From Actinobacteria bacterium OK074 (GTDB taxonomy: Bacteria; Actinomycetota; Actinomycetes; Streptomycetales; Streptomycetaceae): 64,000 nt of DNA. Where the stretch lies: contig LJCV01000248.1 in NCBI GenBank assembly GCA_001298575.1, positions 1 through 64,000 on the forward strand. Direction: 5' to 3'. The position numbers and the translations under genes are program-made. The notes beneath the pieces were generated by a model. It searched no databases and was not told where the DNA came from. It saw only the letters and a program-made list of their open reading frames with translations. This document shows positions 7,380 through 15,936 of this stretch, piece by piece; position 1 is the stretch's first letter, and every line of letters starts with the position of its first letter.

Positions 7380-8042
7380 TCAGCCCAGCCAGCCCGGCCG
7401 TACCAGGCCCGACTCGTAGGCCAGTACGACCAGTTGGGCCCGGTCGCGGGCGCCGAGTTTCACCATCGTGCGGCTGACGTGGGTCTTGGCGGTGAGCGGG
7501 CTGACCACCAGGCGGCGGACGATCTCGTCGTTGGACAGGCCGAGGCCGACGAGGGCCATCACCTCCCGTTCCCGTTCGGTGAGTTCGGCCAGGGACACCG
7601 CGGCGGGCTCCTTGGAACGCGCGGCGAACCCGGCGATCAGCCGCCGGGTCACCCCGGGCGACAGCAGCGCGTCACCGGCGACCACCGCCCTTACCGCGCG
7701 CAGGAGTTCGTCCGGTTCGGTGTCCTTGACGAGGAAGCCGGAGGCGCCGGAGCGGATCGCCTCGAAGACGTACTCGTCGAGTTCGAAGGTGGTCAGCATG
7801 ACGACCTTCACGTCCCTCAGACCGCCGTCGTCGGTGATGCGCCGGGTCGCGGCCAGGCCGTCGAGCAGCGGCATCCGGATGTCCATCAGGACGACGTCCG
7901 GGCGCAGTTCACCCACCTTGCGCACCGCCTCCGCCCCGTCGGCGGCCTCCCCGGCCACCTCGATGTCCGGCTGCGCGTCGAGCAGCGCCTTGAACCCGGC
8001 CCTGACCAACACCTGGTCGTCGGCGAGCAGTACGCGGATCAC
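7380..8042 (-). CDS. LuxR/NarL-type response regulator
   Basis: This 220-residue two-domain regulator has a receiver domain with acidic pocket ADD (7-9), phospho-acceptor Asp54 in VVLMDIRMP and a conserved Lys in FLVKDTEPDELLRAV. The GerE-type helix-turn-helix spans about 150-212 (LTEREREVMALVGLGLSNDEIVRRL, TAKTHVSRTMVKLGARDR). It is activated by the sensor kinase encoded immediately upstream, whose stop overlaps its GTG start as GTGA. Target genes are unknown; the adjacent MFS exporter, convergent to it, is one possibility but not shown. Confidence 0.93.
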   Translation of the reverse strand: MIRVLLADDQVLVRAGFKALLDAQPDIEVAGEAADGAEAVRKVGELRPDVVLMDIRMPLLDGLAATRRITDDGGLRDVKVVMLTTFELDEYVFEAIRSGASGFLVKDTEPDELLRAVRAVVAGDALLSPGVTRRLIAGFAARSKEPAAVSLAELTEREREVMALVGLGLSNDEIVRRLVVSPLTAKTHVSRTMVKLGARDRAQLVVLAYESGLVRPGWLG

Positions 8043-9427
8043 CGGTCCTCCTGGAGTGTGGTGGTCGCTTCCCCGGCACCCGGACGGTCCGGCCGGGCCG
8101 CCCCCAACGGCAGTACGGCGTCGACGCGGAAGCCCCCGTCGGGCCGCGGCCCCGCCTCGATCGTGCCGCCGAGCGCGGCGGCCCGTTCCCGCATGCCGGC
8201 CAGTCCGTTGCCGCTACCGCCCGCGTCGGTGCCGGTCGCGGGACCGTCGTCGTCGACCCGCAGCCGCAGGACACCGCCGTCCCCGTCACCGCCCTCGATC
8301 AGCACGCGCGCGTGCCGCGACCCGGAATGGCGGACGACGTTGGTGAGCGCCTCCTGGAGAATGCGGAACGCGGCGAGGTCGGCGCCCGGGGCCAGGCGCG
8401 GGGGTGCGCCCGTGACCTCGACGGTCAGGCCCGCGGTCGCCGCCTGGGCGACGAGTTCGGGCAGCCGGTCGAGCCCGGGCGCGGGGGCGCGGGGCGCGGT
8501 GCCCGGCGCGCGCAGGGTGTCCAGGACCTGCCGCACCTCGCCGAGCGCCTCCTTGCTGGCCGCCTTGATGGTGGTCAGCGCCGTCCGCGCCTGCTCCGGG
8601 TCCGAGTCGAGCAGCGCGAGCCCGACCCCCGCCTGGACGTTGATCACGGAGATGCTGTGGGCGAGGACGTCGTGCAACTCCCGGGCGATGCGCAGCCGTT
8701 CCTCGTCGGCGCGCCGCCGCGCCGCCTGCGCCCGTTCGGCCCGCTCGTGCTCCCACCGCTCACGGCGCACCCGGACCAGCTCCGCGAACGCCACGACCGC
8801 CACCGTCCAGGTCGCGGCCACCGCCTCCTGCGCCCAGGGGATGGCCGCGTCCCCGGCCGGCGGCAGCCACCGGTACCACCAGTGCGCCATCAGCAGGTGC
8901 GCGGTCCACACCAGCCCGACCGCCGTCCACGCGGCCCTGCGGTGCCCGGCGGCCAGGGCCCCGAAGCAGCCGACGGCGACGGTGAGGAACACCGGGCCGT
9001 ACGGGTATCCGGCGGCGAGGTACCCGACGGCCACCGCGGCCGTGCCGAAGACGACGGGGACCGGCCACCGGTGGCGCCACAGCAGCAGCGCCGAGCCGAG
9101 CAGCAGCAGGAGCACCGCGTAACCGTCGATGGCCACCCGCTCGCCCTCCTGCGCCCGCGCGGCGAACCGGGACCCCACGAGGACGGCCACGGTGAGCACC
9201 ACGGTGGAACGCCAGGGCAGCCGGGAGCCGTGCGGTCCGCCGTCGTCGCCCTCACGACGACGACCGCGACGGCGGCGGTAGTGCGGGGGCAGCCGTCGGC
9301 CGTAGGGCTCGTCGGCCGCCGCACGGTGACGCCGCTCGTCCGTACGGTCCGTGTCGCCGGCCGTGCGGTCCGTGTCGCCGGTTTCGCCGGTGGCGTCCCC
9401 GTGGCTCGCGTCGCTCACGTCGTTCAC
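8039..9427 (-). CDS. Sensor histidine kinase, HisKA_3 (NarL partner) type
   Basis: This 462-residue kinase has a long, charged cytoplasmic N-terminus with a duplicated GDTDRT peptide (residues 17-30) and Arg-rich clusters. Five or so membrane helices follow between about 74 and 216. A coiled-coil linker (about 220-245) leads to the dimerisation/phosphoacceptor helix with His252 in RELHDVLAHS. The C-terminal HATPase_c domain has GNGLAGMRERAAALGG as its G-box. There is no periplasmic sensor domain, so the signal is probably sensed in or at the membrane. Start GTG 9427 gives the full tail; starts nearer the first helix are possible. Confidence 0.92.
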   Translation of the reverse strand: MNDVSDASHGDATGETGDTDRTAGDTDRTDERRHRAAADEPYGRRLPPHYRRRRGRRREGDDGGPHGSRLPWRSTVVLTVAVLVGSRFAARAQEGERVAIDGYAVLLLLLGSALLLWRHRWPVPVVFGTAAVAVGYLAAGYPYGPVFLTVAVGCFGALAAGHRRAAWTAVGLVWTAHLLMAHWWYRWLPPAGDAAIPWAQEAVAATWTVAVVAFAELVRVRRERWEHERAERAQAARRRADEERLRIARELHDVLAHSISVINVQAGVGLALLDSDPEQARTALTTIKAASKEALGEVRQVLDTLRAPGTAPRAPAPGLDRLPELVAQAATAGLTVEVTGAPPRLAPGADLAAFRILQEALTNVVRHSGSRHARVLIEGGDGDGGVLRLRVDDDGPATGTDAGGSGNGLAGMRERAAALGGTIEAGPRPDGGFRVDAVLPLGAARPDRPGAGEATTTLQEDR

Positions 9428-9530
9428 GCTAGACCGCGCGGAGCGGGAGCGGCGTCCGCCGGGCGGGGTGATCAGGCGTACTTCGCGGGGAGTACGGCCG
9501 CAGCGGGCTTTCCGGCGGGTGGCCGCGGGG

Positions 9531-10265
9531 TCAGGCGCCGGTCAGCGCCGCCGGTGCGGCGTCCGCGTCCCGGAAGGAGGCCGACAGGGCGCGGGCCTCG
9601 TGCTCGGTCATCCGGGGGGTGTCGTACGGCACGGCGTTGACCCACCGCTGGGCCAGCCGGGCGATCCGCTCGCCGTACCGCCGCGCCGTGAGCAGGTCGC
9701 CGCGCGATCCGGCGTGCTCCGGCCCCTGGTCGGCGTGGCTCTGGCTCATCAGGCCCAGCCACGAGCCCAGCCGGTTCACGTCGTCGCGGGAGCCACCGCT
9801 CCAGTTGTTGCCCGGCATGTCGCCCACGCCGATCCACTGCATGCCCAACTGTGCGGCGAAGACCGCCAGTTGCTCCAGGACCGCCAGCTTGTCGCCGCTC
9901 TGCGAGGCGGACATGGTGAACCCGCCGGCCAGCTTGTCCTTCCACGCCTGCGTGGTGAACGCCGTGAACGCCGCCTCCATGAACGCCTTGAACACCGCCG
10001 ACACGCTGCCCATCAGCGTCGGGCAGCCGAGGACGATCGCGTCGGAACGGTCCAGCAGCGCCAGCACCTCGGCGTCGTGCCAGCGGCCCGCGACGACGTC
10101 CTCGGGCCGGATCTCGACGAGATGCACCCGGGCGCCCGGCACCAGCCGCGCCCCGTCGGCGAGGTGCTCGGCCAGGACCCGGGTGTGCCCGTGCACCGAG
10201 TGGTGGACCACCGTCACCGTAACCGTCGGGGCGTCGTGCTCACGGTCAACATCATTGACTGTCAT
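9531..10265 (-). CDS. Flavodoxin-fold NAD(P)H-dependent oxidoreductase (WrbA/NADPH-FMN reductase type)
   Basis: This 244-residue protein has a flavodoxin fold. The strand/loop VTVTVVHHSVHGHTRVLAEHLADGA holds the FMN phosphate site, DAIVLGCPTLMGSVSAVFKAFMEA is the second FMN-contacting segment and GGFTMSASQSGDKLAVLEQL the third. WrbA-like enzymes reduce quinones using FMN and NAD(P)H. It is divergent from a LysR regulator gene, the usual arrangement for a LysR-controlled target. The start ATG 10265 precedes the first fold strand by 14 residues; its ribosome site is weak. Physiological substrate unknown. Confidence 0.85.
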   Translation of the reverse strand: MTVNDVDREHDAPTVTVTVVHHSVHGHTRVLAEHLADGARLVPGARVHLVEIRPEDVVAGRWHDAEVLALLDRSDAIVLGCPTLMGSVSAVFKAFMEAAFTAFTTQAWKDKLAGGFTMSASQSGDKLAVLEQLAVFAAQLGMQWIGVGDMPGNNWSGGSRDDVNRLGSWLGLMSQSHADQGPEHAGSRGDLLTARRYGERIARLAQRWVNAVPYDTPRMTEHEARALSASFRDADAAPAALTGA

Positions 10266-10410
10266 GGGGTGTTCACTGCTTCCGGTCGTTTCCTGTCGCG
10301 GGGAGATCCCTGCCTGTAGGGCCATCACAGCCTGCGTACGGCACGGCATCAACGCCGAACTTCGGCACGCAGCGATCGGCCACATCGATCGATCGCGTTA
10401 GCCTGGTCCC
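10266..10410. promoter_or_regulatory. Divergent LysR-controlled intergenic region
   Basis: This 145-base region separates the reductase gene from the LysR gene. It contains the palindrome ATCGATCGAT (10384-10393) next to another CGATCGG (10375-10381), just upstream of the LysR GTG. LysR regulators usually bind such divergent promoters. Which dyad is bound cannot be settled here. Confidence 0.45.
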
Positions 10411-11316
10411 GTGGACAGGATGGAACTGGAAGCGTTCGTCGCGGTCGCGGAAGAGCTCCACTTCGGCCGTGCCGCCACGCGCCTGCACCGGGGGCAGCCC
10501 ACCGTCAGCGACGCGGTCAGGCGACTGGAACACACCCTGGGCGGACGGCTGTTCCACCGCACCAGCCGCCGGGTGTCACTGACCGACCTCGGCGCGGCGC
10601 TGCTGCCCGACGCCCGCGCCGCCCTGGCCCAGCTGCTCCGCTTCCAGCAGCGCGGACGCGCCCTGGCCGCCGGTGACCGGGCCCGCACCCTCGTCGTCGT
10701 CGGCCACGCCGAATACACCGGCCAGCAGCTGCTGTTGCGCTGCCTGCCGCAACTGCGCGACCGCTTCCCCGACGTGACGATCGTGCCGGAGGCCATGCCG
10801 ACCACGGCCCAGGTCACCGCGCTGCGGGCGGAGACGATCGGCCTGGGCATCGGCTGGGCGACCGGCGACGTCACCGGCGTCCACGCGAGAGTGCTGTCCA
10901 CCGAGCGGTTCATGGCTCTCGTCCCCGCGGCCCATCCCCTCGCCGGGCGTACCGAGTTGAGCGCGTCCGAACTCTCCACCACCGGTCTGCTCACCTGGCC
11001 GCACCAGATCAACAGCGGTCTCTGCGACCGCCTCCTGGCCGCCTTCCACATCGGCGGAGCCGACCTGCGCATCATCAGGACCGCGGACAGTGTGCAGGCC
11101 ATCGCCGCGCATGTCGCCGCGGGCACGGGCATCGGCATCACCGTCGAGTCCGCGCTCGACCACCAGCCGCCCGGCCTGCGCGTCATCCCCCTCACCGGCC
11201 CTTCGACCACCGCCGACCAGGTCGTCCTCACCTCCACCGAGCCGTCGGCCACGGCAACGACACTGCGCGACCTGCTGCTGCTCGCTTCGACGGAACGGCC
11301 TTTTGCCGATCACTGA
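10411..11316 (+). CDS. LysR family transcriptional regulator
   Basis: This 301-residue protein has a canonical LysR N-terminal winged helix (MELEAFVAVAEELHFGRAATRL, VSDAVRRLEHTLGGRLFHRTSRRVSLTDLG) and a C-terminal periplasmic-binding-like effector domain (about 90-295). It probably controls the divergent flavodoxin-fold reductase gene. I use GTG 10411; ATG 10420 would remove only three residues. No Shine-Dalgarno sequence is evident, so the mRNA may be leaderless. Effector unknown. Confidence 0.9.
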   Translation: MDRMELEAFVAVAEELHFGRAATRLHRGQPTVSDAVRRLEHTLGGRLFHRTSRRVSLTDLGAALLPDARAALAQLLRFQQRGRALAAGDRARTLVVVGHAEYTGQQLLLRCLPQLRDRFPDVTIVPEAMPTTAQVTALRAETIGLGIGWATGDVTGVHARVLSTERFMALVPAAHPLAGRTELSASELSTTGLLTWPHQINSGLCDRLLAAFHIGGADLRIIRTADSVQAIAAHVAAGTGIGITVESALDHQPPGLRVIPLTGPSTTADQVVLTSTEPSATATTLRDLLLLASTERPFADH

Positions 11317-11369
11317 GTGGGGCGGGCGCGTGAAGTGGGGCGGGCGCGTGAAGTGGCGCGCGGCGTGAA
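11317..11369. repeat. 18-bp tandem repeat after the LysR gene
   Basis: GTGGGGCGGGCGCGTGAA occurs perfectly twice (11317-11334 and 11335-11352), and a degenerate third unit GTGGCGCGCGGCGTGAA follows. The array begins at the first base after the LysR stop codon. Confidence 0.8.
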
Positions 11370-11413
11370 GTCGGGGGGTGCCCGCTCTGGGCCTCGGCCG
11401 TCGGGTGCTGGCC

Positions 11414-11490
11414 CCAGCTCGGCCGCCGGGCCGGGGCATCAGTCGGCCGCGGGCTCGGGCATCAGCTCGGCCGCGGGCTCGGACCTCAGT
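11414..11490. repeat. Degenerate ~24-bp tandem repeat at the TetR 3' end
   Basis: Three to four units of roughly CAGYTCGGCCGCGGGCTCGGGCAT run through the gap between the convergent LysR and TetR genes and reach the last codons of the TetR gene. Unit length varies from 23 to 25 bases. Confidence 0.6.
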
Positions 11491-12193
11491 CGGCCTCTGC
11501 CCGGGGAAAGACCAGGCCCACCCCGTGGGCGAGCCGGTCGGCCGCGTGGCGGAAGAACTCCGGCCGGTCCTCGACCACCTTGTGGAACTGCCCGAACAGC
11601 TCGAACCCCACCAGCCCGTACAGCTGCGCCCACGCGGCGACCAGCGCGGCCACCGCCCCCGGCGGCAGGTCGGGCGCCAGGTCCGCGGCCATCCGACGGG
11701 CCTCGGGTTCCAGCTCGGCGGGCAGTTTCGCCACGGCCAGGCCGCGGCCCCGGTGCGCCTCCCGCACGATGCCGATCAGCAGCAGCCCGACCCGCGCGGC
11801 GGCCGGAACGGTCGTCTCCGGCGCGCTGTACCCGGGCACCGGCGAACCGTAGATCAGCGCGTACTCGTGCGGATGCGTCAGCGCCCACTCGCGCACGGCC
11901 TCGCACACCGCGACCCAGCGCCGCGCCGGGGCCGCCCCGGCCGACTTGGCGTGCGCGGCCTCGGCCGACTCGCCGAGGGAGTCGTAGGCGTCGATGATCA
12001 GGGCGGTGAGCAGGTCGTCCCGGCTGGGGAAGTAGCGGTACAGCGCGGAGGAGACCATGCCGAGTTCGCGTGCCACGGCCCGCAGGGACAGCCGGGCGGC
12101 GCCTTCGGCGGCGAGCTGTCTGCGGGCCTCGTCCTTGATGGCGGCGGTGACTTCGATCCGGGCGCGGGCGCGGGCTCCTTCTGCGGTGGCCAT
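11486..12193 (-). CDS. TetR/AcrR family transcriptional regulator
   Basis: This 235-residue protein has a TetR helix-turn-helix at about 12-60 (EVTAAIKDEARRQLAAEG, LRAVARELGMVSSALYRYFPSRDDLL) followed by a helical ligand-binding domain with GFELFGQFHKVVEDRPEFF near the C-terminus, like the WHG-type TetR_C domain. It is divergent from a deazaflavin-dependent oxidoreductase gene across a 310-base region packed with repeats and palindromes, which suggests autoregulation and control of the oxidoreductase. The ATG 12193 start is chosen because it precedes the DNA-binding domain directly; the ribosome site is weak. Confidence 0.9.
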   Translation of the reverse strand: MATAEGARARARIEVTAAIKDEARRQLAAEGAARLSLRAVARELGMVSSALYRYFPSRDDLLTALIIDAYDSLGESAEAAHAKSAGAAPARRWVAVCEAVREWALTHPHEYALIYGSPVPGYSAPETTVPAAARVGLLLIGIVREAHRGRGLAVAKLPAELEPEARRMAADLAPDLPPGAVAALVAAWAQLYGLVGFELFGQFHKVVEDRPEFFRHAADRLAHGVGLVFPRAEAD

Positions 12194-12223
12194 GGGTGGA
12201 AGTCTGCCATGCCGGGGAGAGCG

Positions 12224-12299
12224 GTGCACACGTTGTGGAGCAGTGCACGCGTTGTGGAGCAGTGCACGCGTTGTGGAGCAGTGCACGCGTTGTGGAGCG
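12224..12299. repeat. 19-bp tandem repeat, four copies, in a TetR-controlled intergenic region
   Basis: Four head-to-tail 19-base units start at 12224, 12243, 12262 and 12281 with consensus GTGCACGCGTTGTGGAGCA. Copy 1 has one substitution (A at its seventh base) and copy 4 ends in G. The junction of successive units creates GGAGCAGTGCAC, which resembles the core of the palindromes further right (GAGCAGTGCTC on the complementary strand). The array lies 31 bases from the TetR start codon. Confidence 0.9.
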
Positions 12300-12312
12300 G
12301 CGCTCTTGAATC

Positions 12313-12480
12313 GGAGCGCTGCTCGCGGACGAGATCACCGCCCCATTTCGAGAGCGCTGCTCCATTTCGAGAGCGCCGCACAAAACAGAGAGCAGCGCTC
12401 TTGCTTTGGATCACCGATCTCACGCACACTGCTCTAAAGCGAGAGCACTGCTCTCCAAACCACGCGAGAGCACCGCTCTC
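12313..12480. promoter_or_regulatory. Cluster of TetR-type palindromic operators
   Basis: Related dyads occur at 12313-12324 (GGAGCGCTGCTC), 12349-12362 (CGAGAGCGCTGCTC), 12368-12379 (half site CGAGAGCGCCGC), 12389-12401 (AGAGC-AGC-GCTCT, perfect), 12428-12435 (half site ACTGCTCT), 12441-12455 (GAGAGCA-C-TGCTCTC, perfect 7+1+7) and 12466-12480 (GAGAGC-ACC-GCTCTC, perfect 6+3+6). CCATTTCGAGAGCGC repeats at 12343 and 12362 with the same 19-base period as the tandem array. The two strongest dyads sit 24-63 bases before the oxidoreductase start. The TetR encoded divergently is the likely binder (inference). Confidence 0.75.
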
Positions 12481-12503
12481 CGCACACCAACCAAGGGGTC
12501 ACC

Positions 12504-13040
12504 ATGGAAACGCCGTCGCCGTCCGCCACACCGTCCAGCTCCGCCGACGCCACCTCCACCGCTCCCTCGTCCACCCCCGCCTCCTCCCACTCCCCCGCCC
12601 CCTACTACCTGCGGAGCAACGCCGTCTCCGGACGTCTCAACAACGTCATCGGCTGGCTCGCGCGCCACGGGCTGAGTCTGGCCGGGTCCGCCGAGCTGTC
12701 GGTGCGAGGGCACAAGAGCGGGCAGATGCAGCGCATCCCCGTGAACCCGCACACCTACGACGGCGCCCAGTACCTGCTCTCCGTGCGCGGGCACTCGCAG
12801 TGGGTGCGGAACCTGCGGGCGGGGGGCGGCGGGGAGCTGCGCGTCGGGCGCAAGGTGCGCGGCTTCTCCGCGGTGGAGGTGCCCGACGCGGAGAAGGTCG
12901 CCGTGCTGCGGACGTATCTGGAGCGGTGGGGCTGGCAGGTCAACAGCTACTTCCGGGGCGTCACCGCGAAGTCCACCGACAGCGAACTGCTGGCCGCCGC
13001 GCCCGACCACCCGGTGTTCCGGATCACGGTCGAGAAGTGA
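12504..13040 (+). CDS. Nitroreductase/deazaflavin (F420)-dependent oxidoreductase, Ddn-like
   Basis: This 178-residue protein has a Ser/Thr/Pro-rich N-terminal 35 residues of low complexity. The rest is a split-barrel deazaflavin-dependent nitroreductase domain: SAELSVRGHKSGQMQRIPVNP, QYLLSVRGHSQWVRNLRAGGGGELRVGRK and HPVFRI at the end, all typical of the Ddn family that uses coenzyme F420 to reduce diverse substrates. A clear ribosome site, AAGGGG, lies 5 bases before the ATG. It is probably under control of the divergent TetR through the operator cluster. Native substrate unknown. Confidence 0.88.
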   Translation: METPSPSATPSSSADATSTAPSSTPASSHSPAPYYLRSNAVSGRLNNVIGWLARHGLSLAGSAELSVRGHKSGQMQRIPVNPHTYDGAQYLLSVRGHSQWVRNLRAGGGGELRVGRKVRGFSAVEVPDAEKVAVLRTYLERWGWQVNSYFRGVTAKSTDSELLAAAPDHPVFRITVEK

Positions 13041-13122
13041 CCGCCCGGCCCGTCACGAACCGGCCCGTCACGACCCGGCACACCCGCCCGCCACCCACGG
13101 CAGCTGCCGACGCCGCGACCCG

Positions 13123-14328
13123 CTACCGGTCGAGCCCCGCCAGCACCCGCCCCGCCAGCGGATGCGTGCGCACGAGTTCGCCGAGCGACGTGGACCCGCG
13201 GGTGATCTGCGCGAACGCGTTCCACGCGGGCCGGAACGTGGTGAGGGCGACGTGGAACATGCGCGGCCGGCGTTCGAACGCGGCGAGCATCTTCTTGCCG
13301 ACGCTCATCTCGACGCCGAGCCCGGCCTTGATTGCGAACGCGTAGTTGAGGGCCTGCCGCCGGGTGTCGACGGCGTCGTGCGCCTCCGCGATCCGCACCG
13401 CCCACTCCCCCGCGAGCCGCCCCGACCGCAACGCGAACGAGATCCCCTCGCGGGTCCACGGCTCCAGCAGCCCCGCCGCGTCCCCGCACACCAGCACCCG
13501 GCCGCGCGAGAGCGGCGAGTCGTCGGCGCGGCAGCGCGTCAAGTGCCCGGAGGAGACGCTCGGTTCGAAGCCGGCGAGGCCGAGGCGGGCGACGAAGTCC
13601 TCCAAGTACCGCTTCGTGGCGGCGCCTTCGCCCCGGGCGGAGATCACGCCGACGGTGAGCGTGTTGCCTTTGGGGAAGACCCAGCCGTAACTGCCGGGCA
13701 TGGGACCCCAGTCGATGAGAACCCGGCCCTTCCAGTCCTCGGCGACGGTGTCCGGGACCGGGATCTCCGCCTCCAGGCCGAGGTCGACCTGGTCGAGCTT
13801 GACGCCGACGTGCGCGCCTATCCGGCTGGCGCTGCCGTCCGCGCCGACCACCGCACGTCCCAGCACGGTCTCGCCGCCCTGGAGGACGACGGCGACCGTA
13901 CGCCGGTCGGGTACGGCCGAGCCGTGCTGTTCGACCCGGGCGACGGTGACGCCGGTGCGCAGCTCGGCGCCCGCCTTCTGGGCGTGCTCGACGAGTTGCT
14001 GGTCGAACTCGGGCCGGTTGATCAGCCCGAACAGCATCTGCTTGGAGCGGCGGGTGCGGGTGAAACGGCCGTCGTGGGAGAAGGTCACGGCGTGCACGCG
14101 GTCCTGGAAGGGCAGTTCGAAGCCGGGCGGCAGTGAGTCGCGCGAGGGCCCGATGATGCCGCCGCCGCACGTCTTGTAGCGGGGCAGTTCGGCCTTCTCC
14201 AGCAGCAGGACGCTGCGTCCCGCGACCGCCGCCGCGTAGGCGGCCGACGCGCCCGCGGGTCCCGCGCCGACCACGACGACGTCCCACACCCGCCGGTCGG
14301 TCTCCGCCGAAGAGTTCTCGCTGCTCAC
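13123..14328 (-). CDS. Geranylgeranyl reductase family FAD-dependent oxidoreductase
   Basis: This 401-residue flavoprotein has an N-terminal FAD-binding Rossmann motif (VVVVGAGPAGASAAYAAAVAGRSVLLLEK, residues about 15-43). The family segment LPRYKTCGGGIIGPS follows, with a second FAD motif VLVCGDAAGLLEPWTREGISFALRSG near residue 280. Members saturate isoprenoid chains or hydroxylate aromatic and quinone-type substrates. The actinobacterial group is often linked to menaquinone side-chain reduction, but no menaquinone genes are adjacent, so the substrate is unassigned. GTG 14328 begins 14 residues before the Rossmann strand. Confidence 0.88.
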   Translation of the reverse strand: MSSENSSAETDRRVWDVVVVGAGPAGASAAYAAAVAGRSVLLLEKAELPRYKTCGGGIIGPSRDSLPPGFELPFQDRVHAVTFSHDGRFTRTRRSKQMLFGLINRPEFDQQLVEHAQKAGAELRTGVTVARVEQHGSAVPDRRTVAVVLQGGETVLGRAVVGADGSASRIGAHVGVKLDQVDLGLEAEIPVPDTVAEDWKGRVLIDWGPMPGSYGWVFPKGNTLTVGVISARGEGAATKRYLEDFVARLGLAGFEPSVSSGHLTRCRADDSPLSRGRVLVCGDAAGLLEPWTREGISFALRSGRLAGEWAVRIAEAHDAVDTRRQALNYAFAIKAGLGVEMSVGKKMLAAFERRPRMFHVALTTFRPAWNAFAQITRGSTSLGELVRTHPLAGRVLAGLDR

Positions 14329-14580
14329 GATGGTCTACTGCTCCCGATCAAGCCGATTGCCGCACCTGTCCCCCGCATCCTACGGCGGGGCCGCCCACAG
14401 GCCGCTGTGGGAGGATCGCCAGCGTATGCCCCCTGCACACCGGTACGCGCAGCGCACCGGACGATCATTCGCAGACGGCAACACCCGCGCGTACAACGCC
14501 GTACCGCTCAGTATCGCCAAGTACCGCGGCGCCCAACCACGTACCACGGGTACAACGTCGCACAGCCAAGGAGCGTGCCC

Positions 14581-15936
14581 ATGTCGTCGATTCCGGTCGC
14601 CGAGACCGTCGCCTCGCTGATGCCCAGGGCGAAGGAGGAGTTGGCCGAGTTGGTGGCCTTCTCATCGGTGGCGGACTTCGGCCAGTTCCCCCGGTCCGAG
14701 AGCGAGCAGGCCGCGAGATGGGTCGCCGACGCGCTGGACGCCGAGGGTTTCACGGACGTGGCGGTGCTCGACACGCCCGACGGCACGCAGTCCGTGTACG
14801 GCTATCTGCCCGGTCCCGAGGGCGCGAAGACGGTGCTGCTGTACGCGCACTACGACGTGCAGCCGCCGTTGGACGAGGCGGCGTGGACGTCCCCGCCGTT
14901 CGAGCTGACCGAGCGCGACGGCCGCTGGTACGGGCGCGGCGCGGCCGACTGCAAGGGCGGTGTCGTCATGCATCTGCTCGCGCTGCGCGCCCTGAAGGCG
15001 AACGGCGGTGTGCCGGTGCACGTCAAGGTGATCGTCGAGGGTTCGGAGGAGCAGGGCACGGGCGGGCTCGAACGGTACGCCGAGGAGCATCCCGAACTGC
15101 TCGCCGCGGACGCCATCGTGATCGGCGACGCGGGCAACTTCCGGGCGGGGCTGCCGACCGTCACCACCACGCTGCGCGGCATGACCCTCGTCCGGGTACA
15201 ACTCGACACGCTTGAGGGGAACTTGCACTCGGGACAGTTCGGCGGGGCGGCGCCGGACGCGCTGGCCGCGCTGATCCGGGTGCTGGACTCGCTGCGCGCC
15301 GAGGACGGTTCGACGACGGTGGACGGGCTCACCGCCGATGCCCACTGGGACGGACTCCAGTACGACGAGGGGCAGTTCCGCCAGGACGCGAAGGTGCTGG
15401 ACGGGGTCGGGCTGATCGGCTCCGGCACGGTCGCCGACCGCATCTGGGCGCGCCCGGCGGTGACGGTGCTGGGTATCGACTGCCCGCCGGTGGTCGGCGC
15501 GACGCCGTCGGTGCAGGCGAGCGCGCGGGCTCTGGTGAGCCTGCGGGTGCCGCCGGGCGCGGACGCGGCCGGGGCGAGCAAGCTGCTCCAGGCGCATCTG
15601 GAGGCGCACACGCCGTGGGGCGCCCGGGTGCGGACGGAACAGGTCGGTATGGGCCAGCCGTTCCGCGCGGACACCTCCAGCCCGGCGTACGCGTCGATGG
15701 CCGAGGCGATGGCGGTGGCGTACCCGGGGCAGGAGATGCAGTACGCGGGCCAGGGCGGCTCGATCCCGTTGTGCAACACGCTCGCGTCGCTGTACCCGCG
15801 GGCGGAGATCCTGCTGATCGGGCTGAGCGAGCCGGAGGCGCAGATCCACGCGGTCAACGAGAGTGTGTCTCCTGACGAGTTGGAGCGGCTGTCGGTGGCG
15901 GAGGCGCTGTTCCTGCGGAACTTCGCCGCACATTGA
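14581..15936 (+). CDS. M20 family dipeptidase/carboxypeptidase
   Basis: This 451-residue metallopeptidase has the M20 motifs: VLLYAHYDVQPP (first zinc ligand His and general-base Asp region), WYGRGAADCKGG (bridging Asp), IVEGSEEQGTGGL (general base Glu and zinc Glu) and a C-terminal IHAVNES with the last zinc His. The family hydrolyses dipeptides or peptide-like amides in the cytoplasm. The start ATG 14581 has AAGGAG 7 bases upstream. It sits just before the kinase-fold gene (TTGA overlap) and near a peptide ABC importer, so handling of imported peptides is a reasonable inference. Confidence 0.92.
   Translation: MSSIPVAETVASLMPRAKEELAELVAFSSVADFGQFPRSESEQAARWVADALDAEGFTDVAVLDTPDGTQSVYGYLPGPEGAKTVLLYAHYDVQPPLDEAAWTSPPFELTERDGRWYGRGAADCKGGVVMHLLALRALKANGGVPVHVKVIVEGSEEQGTGGLERYAEEHPELLAADAIVIGDAGNFRAGLPTVTTTLRGMTLVRVQLDTLEGNLHSGQFGGAAPDALAALIRVLDSLRAEDGSTTVDGLTADAHWDGLQYDEGQFRQDAKVLDGVGLIGSGTVADRIWARPAVTVLGIDCPPVVGATPSVQASARALVSLRVPPGADAAGASKLLQAHLEAHTPWGARVRTEQVGMGQPFRADTSSPAYASMAEAMAVAYPGQEMQYAGQGGSIPLCNTLASLYPRAEILLIGLSEPEAQIHAVNESVSPDELERLSVAEALFLRNFAAH

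Noticed and set aside
12224..12480. Could the repeats before the oxidoreductase gene be a CRISPR array?
   Set aside because: Units are only 19 bases, contiguous without unique spacers, and no cas genes are present; they fit operators better.
11434..14328. Possible biosynthetic gene cluster suggested by an FAD-dependent reductase and F420-dependent oxidoreductase close together.
   Set aside because: No core synthase (PKS, NRPS, terpene, RiPP) is present nearby; the genes have separate regulators and orientations.
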